A stretch of DNA of 52,768 nt, taken from positions 1-52,768 of the forward strand of contig CANCAY010000014.1 of the NCBI GenBank assembly GCA_947374225.1. The letters are read 5' to 3'. Positions 25,350 to 34,069 of this stretch are shown piece after piece; position 1 is the stretch's first letter, and each line of letters begins with the position of its first letter. The stretch is from Chitinophagaceae bacterium. Its GTDB lineage: Bacteria > Bacteroidota > Bacteroidia > Chitinophagales > Chitinophagaceae. A program made the position numbers and the translations under genes. Below the pieces are notes generated by a model. That model had not been told where the DNA came from. It was given only the letters and a program-made list of their open reading frames with translations, and ran no database searches.

Positions 25350-25462
25350 CAATAGATTAGATAGACCTAATCACGGCCTAAAAGTACAGACAGAAGTCGA
25401 GACTTGATTCCGTAGATTTACTGAATTTGCTTCATAAGATTTTGAAAATCAATAGTACCCTA

Positions 25463-25530
25463 TGTCCAAATAATGAAGAGGAACATGTCCAAATAATGAA
25501 AAGTAACCTGTCCAAATTATAAATAGTGCT
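25463..25530. repeat. three 23-bp direct repeats
   Basis: TGTCCAAATAATGAAGAGGA and near copies start at 25463, 25486 and 25509, spaced 23 bp. They end next to the stop of the response regulator gene (25534) and would be in its 3' untranslated region. The third copy is diverged after the first ten bases. Confidence 0.6.
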
Positions 25531-25533
25531 ACT

Positions 25534-26193
25534 CTACAATAATTTCTTGGAATACGCATACGCCACTAAACCAGCTACACTTTTTACATTCATGCGCTCC
25601 ATAATACGAGCCCTGTGTGTTTCAATCGTACGATGGCCTAAGTGTAACTTATCGGCAATTTCTTTACTATTAAAGTCGCGGCAAACTAAGGCTATAACTT
25701 CTTTTTCTCTGTCGGTAAAATCCAAGACAGGTTCCGGATAGGGTTTATAGTCAGAGGTACTCAGTAATTCCATCATATGGGAATTGGTAGAAGCTGGGAA
25801 GAACACACGGTCGTGAATAACTACACTATCGATGGATTCGAAGAGTTCCTCCTTGGAAGTGTTTTTGTCCAAATAACCCATAGCACCTGCATTCAACATT
25901 TGCAACATCACAGAGTCTTCGGAGTGCATAGATAGTGCGATGGAACGAGTCGTCAAACCTAGGGCGGCTATTTTCTTTACTGCTTCAATTCCATTAATTA
26001 TAGGCATGCCAATATCAACAATCAAAATATCGGGTTCGTGCAATAAGGCTAAATCAACTAACTCTTGCCCATTAGACGCTTCCGCAATCACTTTGTACTT
26101 TTCATTAGATTGCAAAACGTTTAACAAACCCTCTCTGTAAAAAGGATGATCGTCTGCAATAATGATTGTAATTGGATTATGGAATGAAGACAT
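25534..26193 (-). CDS. NarL/LuxR-family response regulator
   Basis: 219 residues. A receiver domain (about 8-125) with acidic pair Asp14/Asp15, phospho-acceptor Asp60 in ILIVDIGMP, Ser in ALSMHSED and Lys in GYLDKNTSKEE. A LuxR-type HTH follows (about 152-212: FTDREKEVIALVCRDFNSKE, then GHRTIETHRARIMERM). It binds DNA when phosphorylated, presumably by the histidine kinase encoded 52 nt upstream. The target genes are unknown. Confidence 0.95.
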   Translation of the reverse strand: MSSFHNPITIIIADDHPFYREGLLNVLQSNEKYKVIAEASNGQELVDLALLHEPDILIVDIGMPIINGIEAVKKIAALGLTTRSIALSMHSEDSVMLQMLNAGAMGYLDKNTSKEELFESIDSVVIHDRVFFPASTNSHMMELLSTSDYKPYPEPVLDFTDREKEVIALVCRDFNSKEIADKLHLGHRTIETHRARIMERMNVKSVAGLVAYAYSKKLL

Positions 26194-26245
26194 AAATGGA
26201 TAAATTATTGTTGAAAGAACTTATTAATAGTTTTGCAAAAGAGGT

Positions 26246-27034
26246 CTATTTTTTATTTAGCGAATTCGTTGAAACAGTATTAAGAATATTATTTGTAATT
26301 GGAATACGAATATTATATCGAGTTCCTTTTGACAAGTAGTCAGAAGTGGCCATAGTACCTTTTAAAAAATCAATTCGACTTTGAATCCCAAATAATCCAA
26401 GACCCATTTTGTGCTGAGCCTGAATCTTAGCTAGATCAAACCCAATACCATCATCGGCAGTGCGAATTAATAATTTATCATTTTCTATAGAAATTTCAAT
26501 TTTGAGTGTCTCTGCCTTAGCGTGTTTAATCGTATTTAAAATAATCTCTTGCAGCATACGATATACTTGATTGTTTTGTACTGAAGGTAATCTCACAATA
26601 TCAATTTCAGTGAAACTAATTTTAAGTTGACTATCATGATTTATATTATGAATATAATTATTAATAGCTTCCTGGAAAGAAAGCTCCATGACGGTTAAGG
26701 GCGATAAAGTTTTCGCCATGCTTCTTATTTGCGTAACGCATTTGTCAAGAGCATCAATACAAGAAGCTAAATTTTGTGGATTAGTAGTCTCTAAAACGTC
26801 TAGTCTCATTTTAACACTACTCAAATAAGGACCAATTTCATTATGCAATTCGGTAGCAATATTATTACGCTCTATTTCGGAAGCATTAATTTCAGCATTC
26901 AATTTATCAAGCTGCAATTGGCGATATAATCGACGTTGCTTAAACATGTTTAAGAAAAAGTATACTAAAATAAGTGCTATTAACATAGCCACAAATCCGA
27001 ATCCTATAAAAATTGTTCTTTCTTGGGGGCCCAT
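26246..27034 (-). CDS. sensor histidine kinase, HisKA_3 (NarX/DegS) type
   Basis: 262 residues. One N-terminal membrane helix (about 8-29), a short coiled coil, then the dimerisation/phosphotransfer helix with His64 in IATELHNEIGPYLSSVKMRL. An ATPase domain follows with the N box (LNTIKHAKAE), DDGIGFD and GLGLFGIQSRIDFL. It has no extracellular sensor domain of its own. Its ATG overlaps the end of the membrane protein gene upstream by 31 nt, so that protein may serve as the sensor subunit. It phosphorylates the response regulator that follows. Confidence 0.93.
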   Translation of the reverse strand: MGPQERTIFIGFGFVAMLIALILVYFFLNMFKQRRLYRQLQLDKLNAEINASEIERNNIATELHNEIGPYLSSVKMRLDVLETTNPQNLASCIDALDKCVTQIRSMAKTLSPLTVMELSFQEAINNYIHNINHDSQLKISFTEIDIVRLPSVQNNQVYRMLQEIILNTIKHAKAETLKIEISIENDKLLIRTADDGIGFDLAKIQAQHKMGLGLFGIQSRIDFLKGTMATSDYLSKGTRYNIRIPITNNILNTVSTNSLNKK

Positions 27035-27651
27035 AAAATTGCAAGAGAATATGATATGTAAGATAATACATTAATAATAGTAATCAAACTATACAATGTA
27101 ATAAACAAGGGCTGTGTAGTTTTATTAAATAGAAATGCGATAAGTAAATTAAGTGTAATAAGGTAAACAGTAAAAACAATATATGGAAGTATAATTAGCC
27201 TATGTGACAAAATATTTTGAGCACTATTTTTGTTTAGAATAGGAATAGCAATAACCGTTAAAACAATACCGTCTAAAATGCTAAACCAATTAATTGAAAT
27301 TTCAGTACTATTAAATTTAATAATAAACCCAATAGCCCAAGTCAAAAATAATCCAATTTGTAAGGTCCTGGTTGATCTTTTACTTAAATCCCTCCATTTA
27401 GAAAATATATATAAAAGGCATTGTGTTTCAATGACAGAATAAATTAAACTTGAAATGTCTCCTACTTTATTAGAGGTGGATATAAAATTAACTAGCTCGT
27501 TTAAAAATCCTGTAAACAAGAAAACAAAAAAGTAAAAATATTCTTTAGGAATTTTTTTACGCCTAATAAAACAAATAATAGCCGGAACTATTAAAGTTAA
27601 ATTGAAGTACAGTATAATTGAAGAGTTGTGCACAAAACCGGATTTGTCCAA
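27004..27651 (-). CDS. multi-pass membrane protein, possible sensor partner of the kinase
   Basis: 215 residues, about seven hydrophobic segments with short loops (for example YLNLTLIVPAIICFI-like and FYFFVFLFTGFLNELVNFI regions). I recognise no named family. No ATG is available near the 5' end; the frame opens with TTG at 27651, or GTG at 27633. Its 3' end overlaps the histidine kinase start by 31 nt, which points to coupled translation and a shared role, perhaps as signal input to a kinase without a sensor domain. Confidence 0.65.
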   Translation of the reverse strand: MDKSGFVHNSSIILYFNLTLIVPAIICFIRRKKIPKEYFYFFVFLFTGFLNELVNFISTSNKVGDISSLIYSVIETQCLLYIFSKWRDLSKRSTRTLQIGLFLTWAIGFIIKFNSTEISINWFSILDGIVLTVIAIPILNKNSAQNILSHRLIILPYIVFTVYLITLNLLIAFLFNKTTQPLFITLYSLITIINVLSYISYSLAILWAPKKEQFL

Positions 27652-27696
27652 ATGTATTGGTAATTATAATATGTGTGTTCCGTATATCTACTGAAT

Positions 27697-28464
27697 TTAC
27701 ATAGACTTAGCTCTACCCCACTTCTGTCTAATGACTAAGGGGATGAAAAGCGGGGCTTCTATAAAGTAACGTCGGAACATACGCTTGGGTTCTTGAATAA
27801 AACGGTAGAACCATTCCAGGCCTGCTTTGTGCATCCATTTTGGAGAACGCTTCGCCAAGCCGGCCATTACTTCAAAAGCGCCACCAATACCCACACAAAG
27901 TGGTGTTTTAAGTACTGCTCTGTTTTGCGCAATCCAAATATCTTGTTTGGGAGCGGTCAGGCTTACTAATAAAACGTCGGCGCCAGCGGCATTCACAGCG
28001 TCCACCATGCGCTGGTTTTCGTCGGCACTAAACACTTTCATGAATGGAGGAACATAAATGCCCACAATACGACAGTGCGGATATTTTTGTAAAATGACTT
28101 GTTTCAATTGCTCCCCAACACCTGGGCTGGCACCTAATAAAAAAATGCTGAAGTCTTTTTGAGCGCATAGGTCAACTAAGTCAGGCAGTAAGTCCAAGCC
28201 AGTGATTCTTTCAATAATGGGGGTGCCTAAAAAAACCGAAGACCATTGCATTGGAACGCTGTCGCAAATCACAAATTCTGAATTATTATATACCTGCTTA
28301 ACTTCCTCGTTTTCTAAAGCAGCTAAAATAGAATTAACGGGTGTGATGCTCACTTGAGCAAATTGCTTATTCACAATACAATCCGAGAATGCTTCTAACA
28401 AATTCGTATTGGAAATAGAACTTACTTGAATACCTAATATATCAACTTTGGGATGCATGCGCAA
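27697..28464 (-). CDS. WecG/TagA/CpsF family glycosyltransferase
   Basis: 255 residues (GT26). Transfers a ManNAc-type sugar from UDP to a lipid-linked acceptor. Family motifs seen: SITPVNSILAALEN, VICDSVPMQWSS, ITGLDLLPDL, FLLGASPGVGEQL, LVSLTAPKQDIWI, CVGIGGAFEVMAG and the basic end with WFYRFIQEPKRMFRRY. It follows the PglF-like dehydratase by 5 nt, so the two form a two-gene polysaccharide operon set apart from the main glycan cluster by the defence island. Confidence 0.92.
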   Translation of the reverse strand: MRMHPKVDILGIQVSSISNTNLLEAFSDCIVNKQFAQVSITPVNSILAALENEEVKQVYNNSEFVICDSVPMQWSSVFLGTPIIERITGLDLLPDLVDLCAQKDFSIFLLGASPGVGEQLKQVILQKYPHCRIVGIYVPPFMKVFSADENQRMVDAVNAAGADVLLVSLTAPKQDIWIAQNRAVLKTPLCVGIGGAFEVMAGLAKRSPKWMHKAGLEWFYRFIQEPKRMFRRYFIEAPLFIPLVIRQKWGRAKSM

Positions 28465-28469
28465 AGATA

Positions 28470-30365
28470 CTATTTCGCCATTGAAATCACTGCGGCGTCT
28501 AGTTTTTCGTACACGCTATTGTTACTGATATACTCAGGAACCAGTTCTTTCATTTTGCGCACTAATAACATTTCGTCGTTGCTGGAAGTAAGAATGGCTT
28601 CTAGTTCAATGGTGCAGGCTTTGATTTGTATTAAAGAAACGTCACGCACTTTGGCAATCATAATTTTATCATGATAGGTTTGCGTCGTGTTTTCTTCGTC
28701 GTTCAATAATTCTTCATATAATTTCTCGCCAGGGCGTAAACCACTGTAGGTAATGTTCACGTCAATATTAGGAATCATGCCGTATAAACGAATCATCTTT
28801 TTAGCTAAGTCAGAAATGGCCACTGGTTGACCCATGTCGAAAACAAAAATCTCACCACCATTACCCATACTACCTGCTTCCAATACTAATTGACAAGCTT
28901 CCGGAATGGTCATAAAGTAACGCGTGATATTCGGATGCGTAACTGTCACCGGGCCCCCCTTTTCAATTTGTTCTTTGAATCTATTAATCACCGAGCCATT
29001 AGAACCCAGTACATTACCAAAACGAGTGGTAATAAATTTAGTAACTAAATTAGATTCCTGAGACAAACCTTGCACATACATTTCAGCCATACGCTTGCTC
29101 GCACCCATCACGTTGGTAGGGTTCACGGCTTTGTCGGTAGAAATCATAACAAAACGCTCTACACTATGCTTAATAGCTAAGTCGGCAATTACTTTCACGC
29201 CAATCACATTATTACGCACAGCTTCGGTAGGGCAAAGCTCCATCATTGGAACGTGCTTATAAGCAGCAGCGTGATATACATATTGTGGTTTGAATTCCTC
29301 AAAAAGGATATTCATTCTAGTCTTATTGGTAACGTCGGCCAAATAACTAATACAGTTTACTCTAGAACCATTCTCTTGCAATTCTAATTCTAAATGATGC
29401 AAAGGCGTTTCTGCTTGATCACATAAAATAATAAATTCAGGATTATAAGGTAATAACTGACGCACAATTTCAGAACCGATAGAACCTGCGGCACCTGTAA
29501 CTAAAATACGCTTGCCTTTAATTTGAGAACGGATTTGATTGTTATTAATCAAAATAGGATCACGCTCTAGTAAGTCTTCAATTTTAATAGAACGCAATTG
29601 TCTACTATTAAATTTACCCTCGGCCCAGTTTTGATAAGGAGGAACACTTAATACTTTAATATCATGGTCCAAACAAAAATCAACAATCTCATTTTTACGC
29701 TTAGTAGGTAAGGTATAGCTGGCAATAACTAATTCGTCAATAGGCTGCAAAGCCACCATGTCCTTAAAGTCCTTGAAATTAATAATGGGCGCACCATTCA
29801 AATTCTTGCTACCCTTCTTTTTATCGTCGTCAATAAAAGCAACTACTTGAATATTGGCTTGACCGTCATTCTCCAAAACTCTTTGCGTAGCAACCCCTGT
29901 GTCGGCAGCACCAAAAATGACAACGATTTTTTTCTTCATCTTATAGTTCTTCGCGTAGGAAAATAAATATTTTACTAAAACACGATAGCTAATTAAAAAG
30001 AAGAAACTAAAAATGGTATATAAAGCAATGACTAAAGTAGTAAGGGAAAGAATTCGACTGTAGCCTAATGCCACCGTGTTAATCACTAATATAGTGAAAG
30101 AAGAAAGTGCAATGGCAATAGCAATTCTAAAAGCGTCCTGCACACCAGTGTATCTAACAATACCAGTATAAGATTTAGTAGTAGTAAACACCAATGCGTT
30201 CACCAAAAGCACTAAGAAAATGGCATTCACCACATTATCCCAAACAATGGACTTTAGAATAACGTTTTGCTGAATTAAAATGGCAAGAAAAAGCGCAGTG
30301 ACAGTAGCCCCCAAATCCAGTAGCAGAATTACAAATTTCGGTACAATACTAAAATTTTTAAACAT
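28470..30365 (-). CDS. membrane UDP-sugar 4,6-dehydratase (PglF/WbpM/CapD type)
   Basis: 631 residues from ATG 30365; an in-frame ATG 48 nt upstream is less likely because it adds a polar extension before the first helix. Four membrane helices (first 130 residues), a nucleotide-binding linker (VVIFGAADTGV), then the SDR catalytic domain. That domain has GKRILVTGAAGSIGSEIVRQ, HAAAYKHVPMME and STDKAVNPTNVMGASKR, the Ser-Met-Lys variant of the triad normal in this family. It makes UDP-4-keto-6-deoxy-GlcNAc, the first step to bacillosamine-like or FucNAc sugars. PglE-, PglD- and PglC-like partners lie at 46997-51389. Confidence 0.93.
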   Translation of the reverse strand: MFKNFSIVPKFVILLLDLGATVTALFLAILIQQNVILKSIVWDNVVNAIFLVLLVNALVFTTTKSYTGIVRYTGVQDAFRIAIAIALSSFTILVINTVALGYSRILSLTTLVIALYTIFSFFFLISYRVLVKYLFSYAKNYKMKKKIVVIFGAADTGVATQRVLENDGQANIQVVAFIDDDKKKGSKNLNGAPIINFKDFKDMVALQPIDELVIASYTLPTKRKNEIVDFCLDHDIKVLSVPPYQNWAEGKFNSRQLRSIKIEDLLERDPILINNNQIRSQIKGKRILVTGAAGSIGSEIVRQLLPYNPEFIILCDQAETPLHHLELELQENGSRVNCISYLADVTNKTRMNILFEEFKPQYVYHAAAYKHVPMMELCPTEAVRNNVIGVKVIADLAIKHSVERFVMISTDKAVNPTNVMGASKRMAEMYVQGLSQESNLVTKFITTRFGNVLGSNGSVINRFKEQIEKGGPVTVTHPNITRYFMTIPEACQLVLEAGSMGNGGEIFVFDMGQPVAISDLAKKMIRLYGMIPNIDVNITYSGLRPGEKLYEELLNDEENTTQTYHDKIMIAKVRDVSLIQIKACTIELEAILTSSNDEMLLVRKMKELVPEYISNNSVYEKLDAAVISMAK

Positions 30366-30550
30366 ATTGTTTTTAAATTCATTCAAGTTGGGGGGAGTTG
30401 AACAGGTTATCAAAAAGCCAACGAGGCCTAAAACACTGTATCAAAGTTATAAAAATAGTTGGAAAAGCAAATAAAGAATTAGGAGTGGTCTTAAACAGCA
30501 TTAAATTCCTAAGTGATTGATTGTCAATATAGACATGATTAACATGCTGC

Positions 30551-31405
30551 TTACTTAATTGTTTTAAGCTTCAAAGATAATTGCTGAAAATAAGAAGGTG
30601 ACCAAATATCCAACAATGAAGGATTAGGAATAAATCTAATAACGTCATCTTTTACTTTGCTTATATCTACCGTATTTATCTTATGCTCAAGCAATTTCAA
30701 CAATTGATTTCTATTTATTGTAGCATCTTTCCAATCTCCACTTTCTAAAGCTCTTTGACAAAAATGATTCAAATTTATTTCAACTCCCATTTTAAGATAC
30801 CATTCTAAGTCAAACCAGTCTCTACCCTTTACTCTATTTTGCCATTTTCTAAATAATAACGCATGCATTTTACCTGCAAATAAGTCAGGCAACGTTAAGC
30901 AACTAACATAAAATGAAAATGGTTTTGTTAATAATAAATTTTCTGTTGAAAATTTCAGCGGTGGATTGGTATCAACTTCTATCTTTATTTTAATAATTGG
31001 TTTTAAAGAAAGATTTAATTGAGGAATCGTATTTTCAAAAATCAATTCGCTCCATAGTGTTTCAGACTTTAAAAATGCAGAGTCAATCGTTGTAATAGTA
31101 GATTTCTGTTTTTGGTTTAAGCTTACTTTAATTCCTAGTGCCTCAAACTCTTCTATAACAGCTTTAAAATAGGGTTCTAATTCAAAATCAGAATTTTTTT
31201 CTAAAAGTGAAAAGTCTAAATCTTCCGAGAATCTATTTAACCCATGAAAAATTCTGAGTGCAGTACCACCATAGAATGCAGCCTGTTTAAAAAAGTTAGA
31301 TCGATATAATCCAGCAAGTGCAATCTCTTGCATGATCTCTCTTAATGCCTGCTCTGTCTCTAGGACATTTTTTGGCTTATATGATTCAATCCATTGCTTT
31401 ATCAT
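30551..31405 (-). CDS. abiEii: AbiEii-type nucleotidyltransferase toxin (type IV TA)
   Basis: 284 residues, full length. The nucleotidyltransferase core is intact: FYGGTALRIFHG (about 44-55) and RFSEDLDFSL (58-67) carry the catalytic Gly-Gly, Ser and two Asp. The C-terminal KGRDWFDLEWYL is also typical. Related toxins act as abortive-infection effectors by adding nucleotides to tRNA. Its ATG overlaps the antitoxin stop by 4 nt (ATGA). It lies at the left end of the defence island and is the better preserved of two AbiE modules. Confidence 0.93.
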   Translation of the reverse strand: MIKQWIESYKPKNVLETEQALREIMQEIALAGLYRSNFFKQAAFYGGTALRIFHGLNRFSEDLDFSLLEKNSDFELEPYFKAVIEEFEALGIKVSLNQKQKSTITTIDSAFLKSETLWSELIFENTIPQLNLSLKPIIKIKIEVDTNPPLKFSTENLLLTKPFSFYVSCLTLPDLFAGKMHALLFRKWQNRVKGRDWFDLEWYLKMGVEINLNHFCQRALESGDWKDATINRNQLLKLLEHKINTVDISKVKDDVIRFIPNPSLLDIWSPSYFQQLSLKLKTIK

Positions 31406-32040
31406 AATTCTGCTATTGCTTCAATTAAAACTTTAATGCTATTTCTTTTTGGACACACTGGTAACCATTTAACCATTTCTCTTAGATTTAATTTTCTAAT
31501 ATTCTCTTTGTCAATTCTTAGGTCTTCTACTAAAAAAAATATTGCCTGTTTTTTACTTCTCAAATTCACTCCACTAGTAGTAATAATTTTATCACAAATA
31601 CATTTTTCAGGACTGGCAATCAATATAGTTTGTTTTTGTGTAATTGCTAAAGACTGAATGCCTATAGCGTAATAATCCTTTGGAAGATGCGTAAAATTAT
31701 ATGTAAGGTTTTGAGTAGAAAATAATTTTGACGCCTTGGTGGTCACACTTGTAATTTCAAACACACGTTCGGGTATGAGTCCCCAATGAAACAAAGCTGA
31801 ATCCAATGAGATATGACTTGGGCCGTAAAGATGATTAGCAATTAAAAATGGCTCAGGCATTACAGTACTCACTTTTGGAGAAGTTATATAAAGCCCCTTT
31901 CTGATTTGTAGAAGGTAGCCTTGTTGCACTAACTCAACAATTTTATCATAGGGCCTACTGTAATCTCTAAGCAACCCAAGAATGACTTGTGTACTTAAAG
32001 GCTGATCATTGTAAGCAGATAAAGCTGACTTAATATCCAT
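31402..32040 (-). CDS. abiEi: AbiEi-family antitoxin/autorepressor
   Basis: 212 residues. An N-terminal winged helix (about 15-55: LGLLRDYSRPYDKIVELVQQ, GYLLQIRKGLYI) precedes the AbiEi domain with NHLYGPSHISLDSALFHWGL and ASPEKCICDKI. It represses its own operon and blocks the toxin without direct complex formation, as known for type IV systems. The operon promoter holds a 21-bp palindrome (32060-32080) that fits as its operator. Confidence 0.92.
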   Translation of the reverse strand: MDIKSALSAYNDQPLSTQVILGLLRDYSRPYDKIVELVQQGYLLQIRKGLYITSPKVSTVMPEPFLIANHLYGPSHISLDSALFHWGLIPERVFEITSVTTKASKLFSTQNLTYNFTHLPKDYYAIGIQSLAITQKQTILIASPEKCICDKIITTSGVNLRSKKQAIFFLVEDLRIDKENIRKLNLREMVKWLPVCPKRNSIKVLIEAIAEL

Positions 32041-32044
32041 ATGT

Positions 32045-32080
32045 CAAATTTACTAAACAAATTCGGAATATTTCCGAATT
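32045..32080 (-). promoter_or_regulatory. promoter and operator of the first AbiE operon
   Basis: On the minus strand, TAAATTTG (32052-32045) is a perfect TAnnTTTG -7 box, 4 nt before the abiEi ATG. Upstream, AATTCGGAA-TAT-TTCCGAATT (32060-32080) is a perfect inverted repeat with 9-bp arms covering the -33 zone. A third half site AATTCGGA lies at 32122-32129. It probably binds the AbiEi repressor. Confidence 0.6.
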
Positions 32081-32142
32081 GTATTAATATATTTAACATT
32101 ATATGTAAAATAATGATATTTAATTCGGATAATTGGGATGAA

Positions 32143-32173
32143 TTAAATTAGTGTGCCAGATTAGTGTGATTTG
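32143..32173. repeat. 31-bp direct repeat, left copy
   Basis: TTAAATTAGTGTGCCAGATT plus 11 more bases; it matches 33991-34021 at 29 of 31 positions. Within the unit, ATTAGTGTG occurs twice 13 bp apart. The two copies frame the second, broken AbiE module (32230-33746) and could be recombination or insertion scars. Confidence 0.75.
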
Positions 32174-32222
32174 CATGAATTTTTCTAATTTTTCATGCAT
32201 ACATAAAAACATTGTACCTTTG
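32172..32222 (+). promoter_or_regulatory. promoter and operator of the second AbiE operon
   Basis: TACCTTTG (32215-32222) fits the -7 consensus, 7 nt before the ATG at 32230. The perfect inverted repeat TGCATGAA (32172-32179) and TTCATGCA (32192-32199), with a 12-bp spacer, covers the -33 position. It differs in sequence from the first module's operator, which would keep the two autorepressors separate. Confidence 0.55.
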
Positions 32223-32229
32223 TGCTGTT

Positions 32230-32826
32230 ATGAACGAATCACTAAAATCATTTAGAAAAAATCTAACAGCTGGAAAAGTATACCGTCGCCAAGAATTGGA
32301 GAGATGGTCAAACGCTATTGATAGACATTTAGGTGAGTTGGTAAAAGAAGGAGACTTAAAAAAATTAAGTCAGGGATTATACTATGCTCCCAAGAAAACT
32401 AAATTTGGAGAAGCACCACCAGATGAAAATACTTTACTAAAAGGATTTTTACAAGATGATCAATTCATAGTTGTGACTCCAAATATGTATAACAACTTAA
32501 ACTTAGGATTAACACAGCTATATAATAAAACTTGGGTATACAATCATAAACGAAAAGGTTCATTTACTTTGGGCAATAGGAAATTTGAATTCAAACTAAA
32601 ATCAAGTTTCCCAAACACATTAAGTAAGGAATATGTTTTGGTAGATATGCTTAATAATTTATCTGAATTAGCAGAAGACACTGGTACAGTACTTGCTCAA
32701 TTAAAAAAGCGCGTTGCAGACTATAACTTTGATAACTTATATGAAATGGCAACAAAGTATGGAAACAGCATGACTAAGAAATTAGTAAAGAACTTGCATA
32801 AAAATAATGAGCTTGTATATGCTTAA
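32230..32826 (+). CDS. AbiEi-like antitoxin (DUF6088 type), toxin partner broken
   Basis: 198 residues from ATG 32230; an upstream in-frame ATG adds six residues but lies before the -7 box. A winged helix at the start (GKVYRRQELERWSNAIDRHL, then LKKLSQGLYYAPK) is followed by the antitoxin domain with FIVVTPNMYNNLNLGLTQLY. It is only distantly similar to the AbiEi at 31402-32040. The frame is intact although its toxin is not, which is safe for the cell. Its stop overlaps the toxin start by 8 nt. Confidence 0.8.
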   Translation: MNESLKSFRKNLTAGKVYRRQELERWSNAIDRHLGELVKEGDLKKLSQGLYYAPKKTKFGEAPPDENTLLKGFLQDDQFIVVTPNMYNNLNLGLTQLYNKTWVYNHKRKGSFTLGNRKFEFKLKSSFPNTLSKEYVLVDMLNNLSELAEDTGTVLAQLKKRVADYNFDNLYEMATKYGNSMTKKLVKNLHKNNELVYA

Positions 32827-33746
32827 TTATATTCATCATGATCCAGAATTCAAAGACCTAATATCAATTGTAGCTGATAAACTAAAAATTGATCCCTACT
32901 TAGTAGAGAAGGACTATTGGATAATGCATACTTTATATGGATTAAATATTCAGGGAATCGAATTTGAACTTAAGGGTGGAACATCATTATCTAATTGATA
33001 TACATATTAAAACTAATTTTGGTTTACAAATAGAAGGAAATGAAGACAATGATAAAGTAAGAAGTAATCGAAAAGCATTTTATGATAAATTAAAAGAAAC
33101 AATCAGTATAGATGGTATTGTTGATGTTATTAGAGACGAGAATTTTGATGATACGAAATATAGAAGCGGAGGTATTAGACTTCAGTACAAATCTTTTACG
33201 CCAACAATAGAAGGTGTGAAAGAAGGAATACTCTTAGAAGCGGGATTTGATCAGGTTGCTCCCAATAAACCTGTAACTATTTCTTCTTGGATCATAGACC
33301 ATGTAAAAAGCCTTGAAGGCGAATTCAACTATATTGATAATGCTGCTACTGGTGTACTTTGTTATTTGCCGGAATACACTTTTGTTGAAAAAATTCAAAC
33401 TATCATAAGTAAACACAGAAAAGAAGTTAAAAATATAGAATCAGGTAAGAAAAACGGACAAGTGAACTTTATGAGACAGTATTATGACGTGCACTGTCTT
33501 TTAAAATGTGAATCAGTTATTCAGTTTATTGGAACAGAGCAATACAAAGAACACAAAAATAAACGCATCAAAGGTGCAGATGCAGTAATTGATTTAGCAA
33601 TGCACCCTGCCCTGAGATTAGATGATCAAACTATATATGATATATACAAGGACCGATATCAGAAATCATCAAATTTATACTACAAAGGTCAGCCCGATTT
33701 TGATGAAATCATTACAAGTTTAAGGGGGTATATGTACAAGTTATAA
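32819..33746 (+). pseudogene. AbiEii-like nucleotidyltransferase toxin, inactivated by deletion
   Basis: The first part (ATG 32819) reads MLNYIHHDPEFKDL to FELKGGTSLSN and stops at 32998. The rest continues in another frame from LIDIHIKTNFGLQIEG to the end at 33746, with the usual C-terminal half (YTFVEKIQTIISKHRKE, FMRQYYDVHCLL). In relatives a stretch of about twelve residues with K-G-x..RFSED links GGTSLS to IDIHI. Here it is missing, so about 35 nt seem lost. This shifts the frame and removes the catalytic Ser-Glu-Asp motif. The exact deletion length is inference. Confidence 0.8.
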
Positions 33747-34069
33747 TAAGCCGTGCGCATCCAAATGCATACTAAATAACAGGTTTAAAATAATGTTTTG
33801 AGTTGATTTGTAAAGTTAAAACCGAATCTTGACCGCAGTTTTGTGCGATGTTGTTTTTTACAGTGATTTACCTATAATTTTACGTGATGTGGACCATCAA
33901 ATTATTTACTTGTAATGTATTGATATTCAATTGTTTGAAAACTAGTTAGCACCAAACCTAGGTCACGAAAAGGCTATTTTTAGATCGTGCTTAAATTAGT
34001 GTGCTGGATTAGTGTGATTTGGTTTATCACATACTAATTTGTGACTAATTTTAATTATAAAATAAAAAA
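33747..34069. other. non-coding spacer
   Basis: 323 bp between the broken AbiE toxin and the caspase-like gene. It holds the right copy of the 31-bp direct repeat (33991-34021) and a small inverted repeat TCACA-N8-TGTGA (34027-34044). I see no gene in it. Confidence 0.6.
33991..34021. repeat. 31-bp direct repeat, right copy
   Basis: TTAAATTAGTGTGCTGGATT plus 11 more bases, differing from 32143-32173 only at two adjacent positions (CA to TG). The distance between the copies is 1848 bp and they enclose the second AbiE module. Confidence 0.75.

Noticed and set aside
28470..30365. Dehydratase inactivated by loss of the catalytic Tyr
   Set aside because: The Ser-Met-Lys triad is normal in the PglF/WbpM family.
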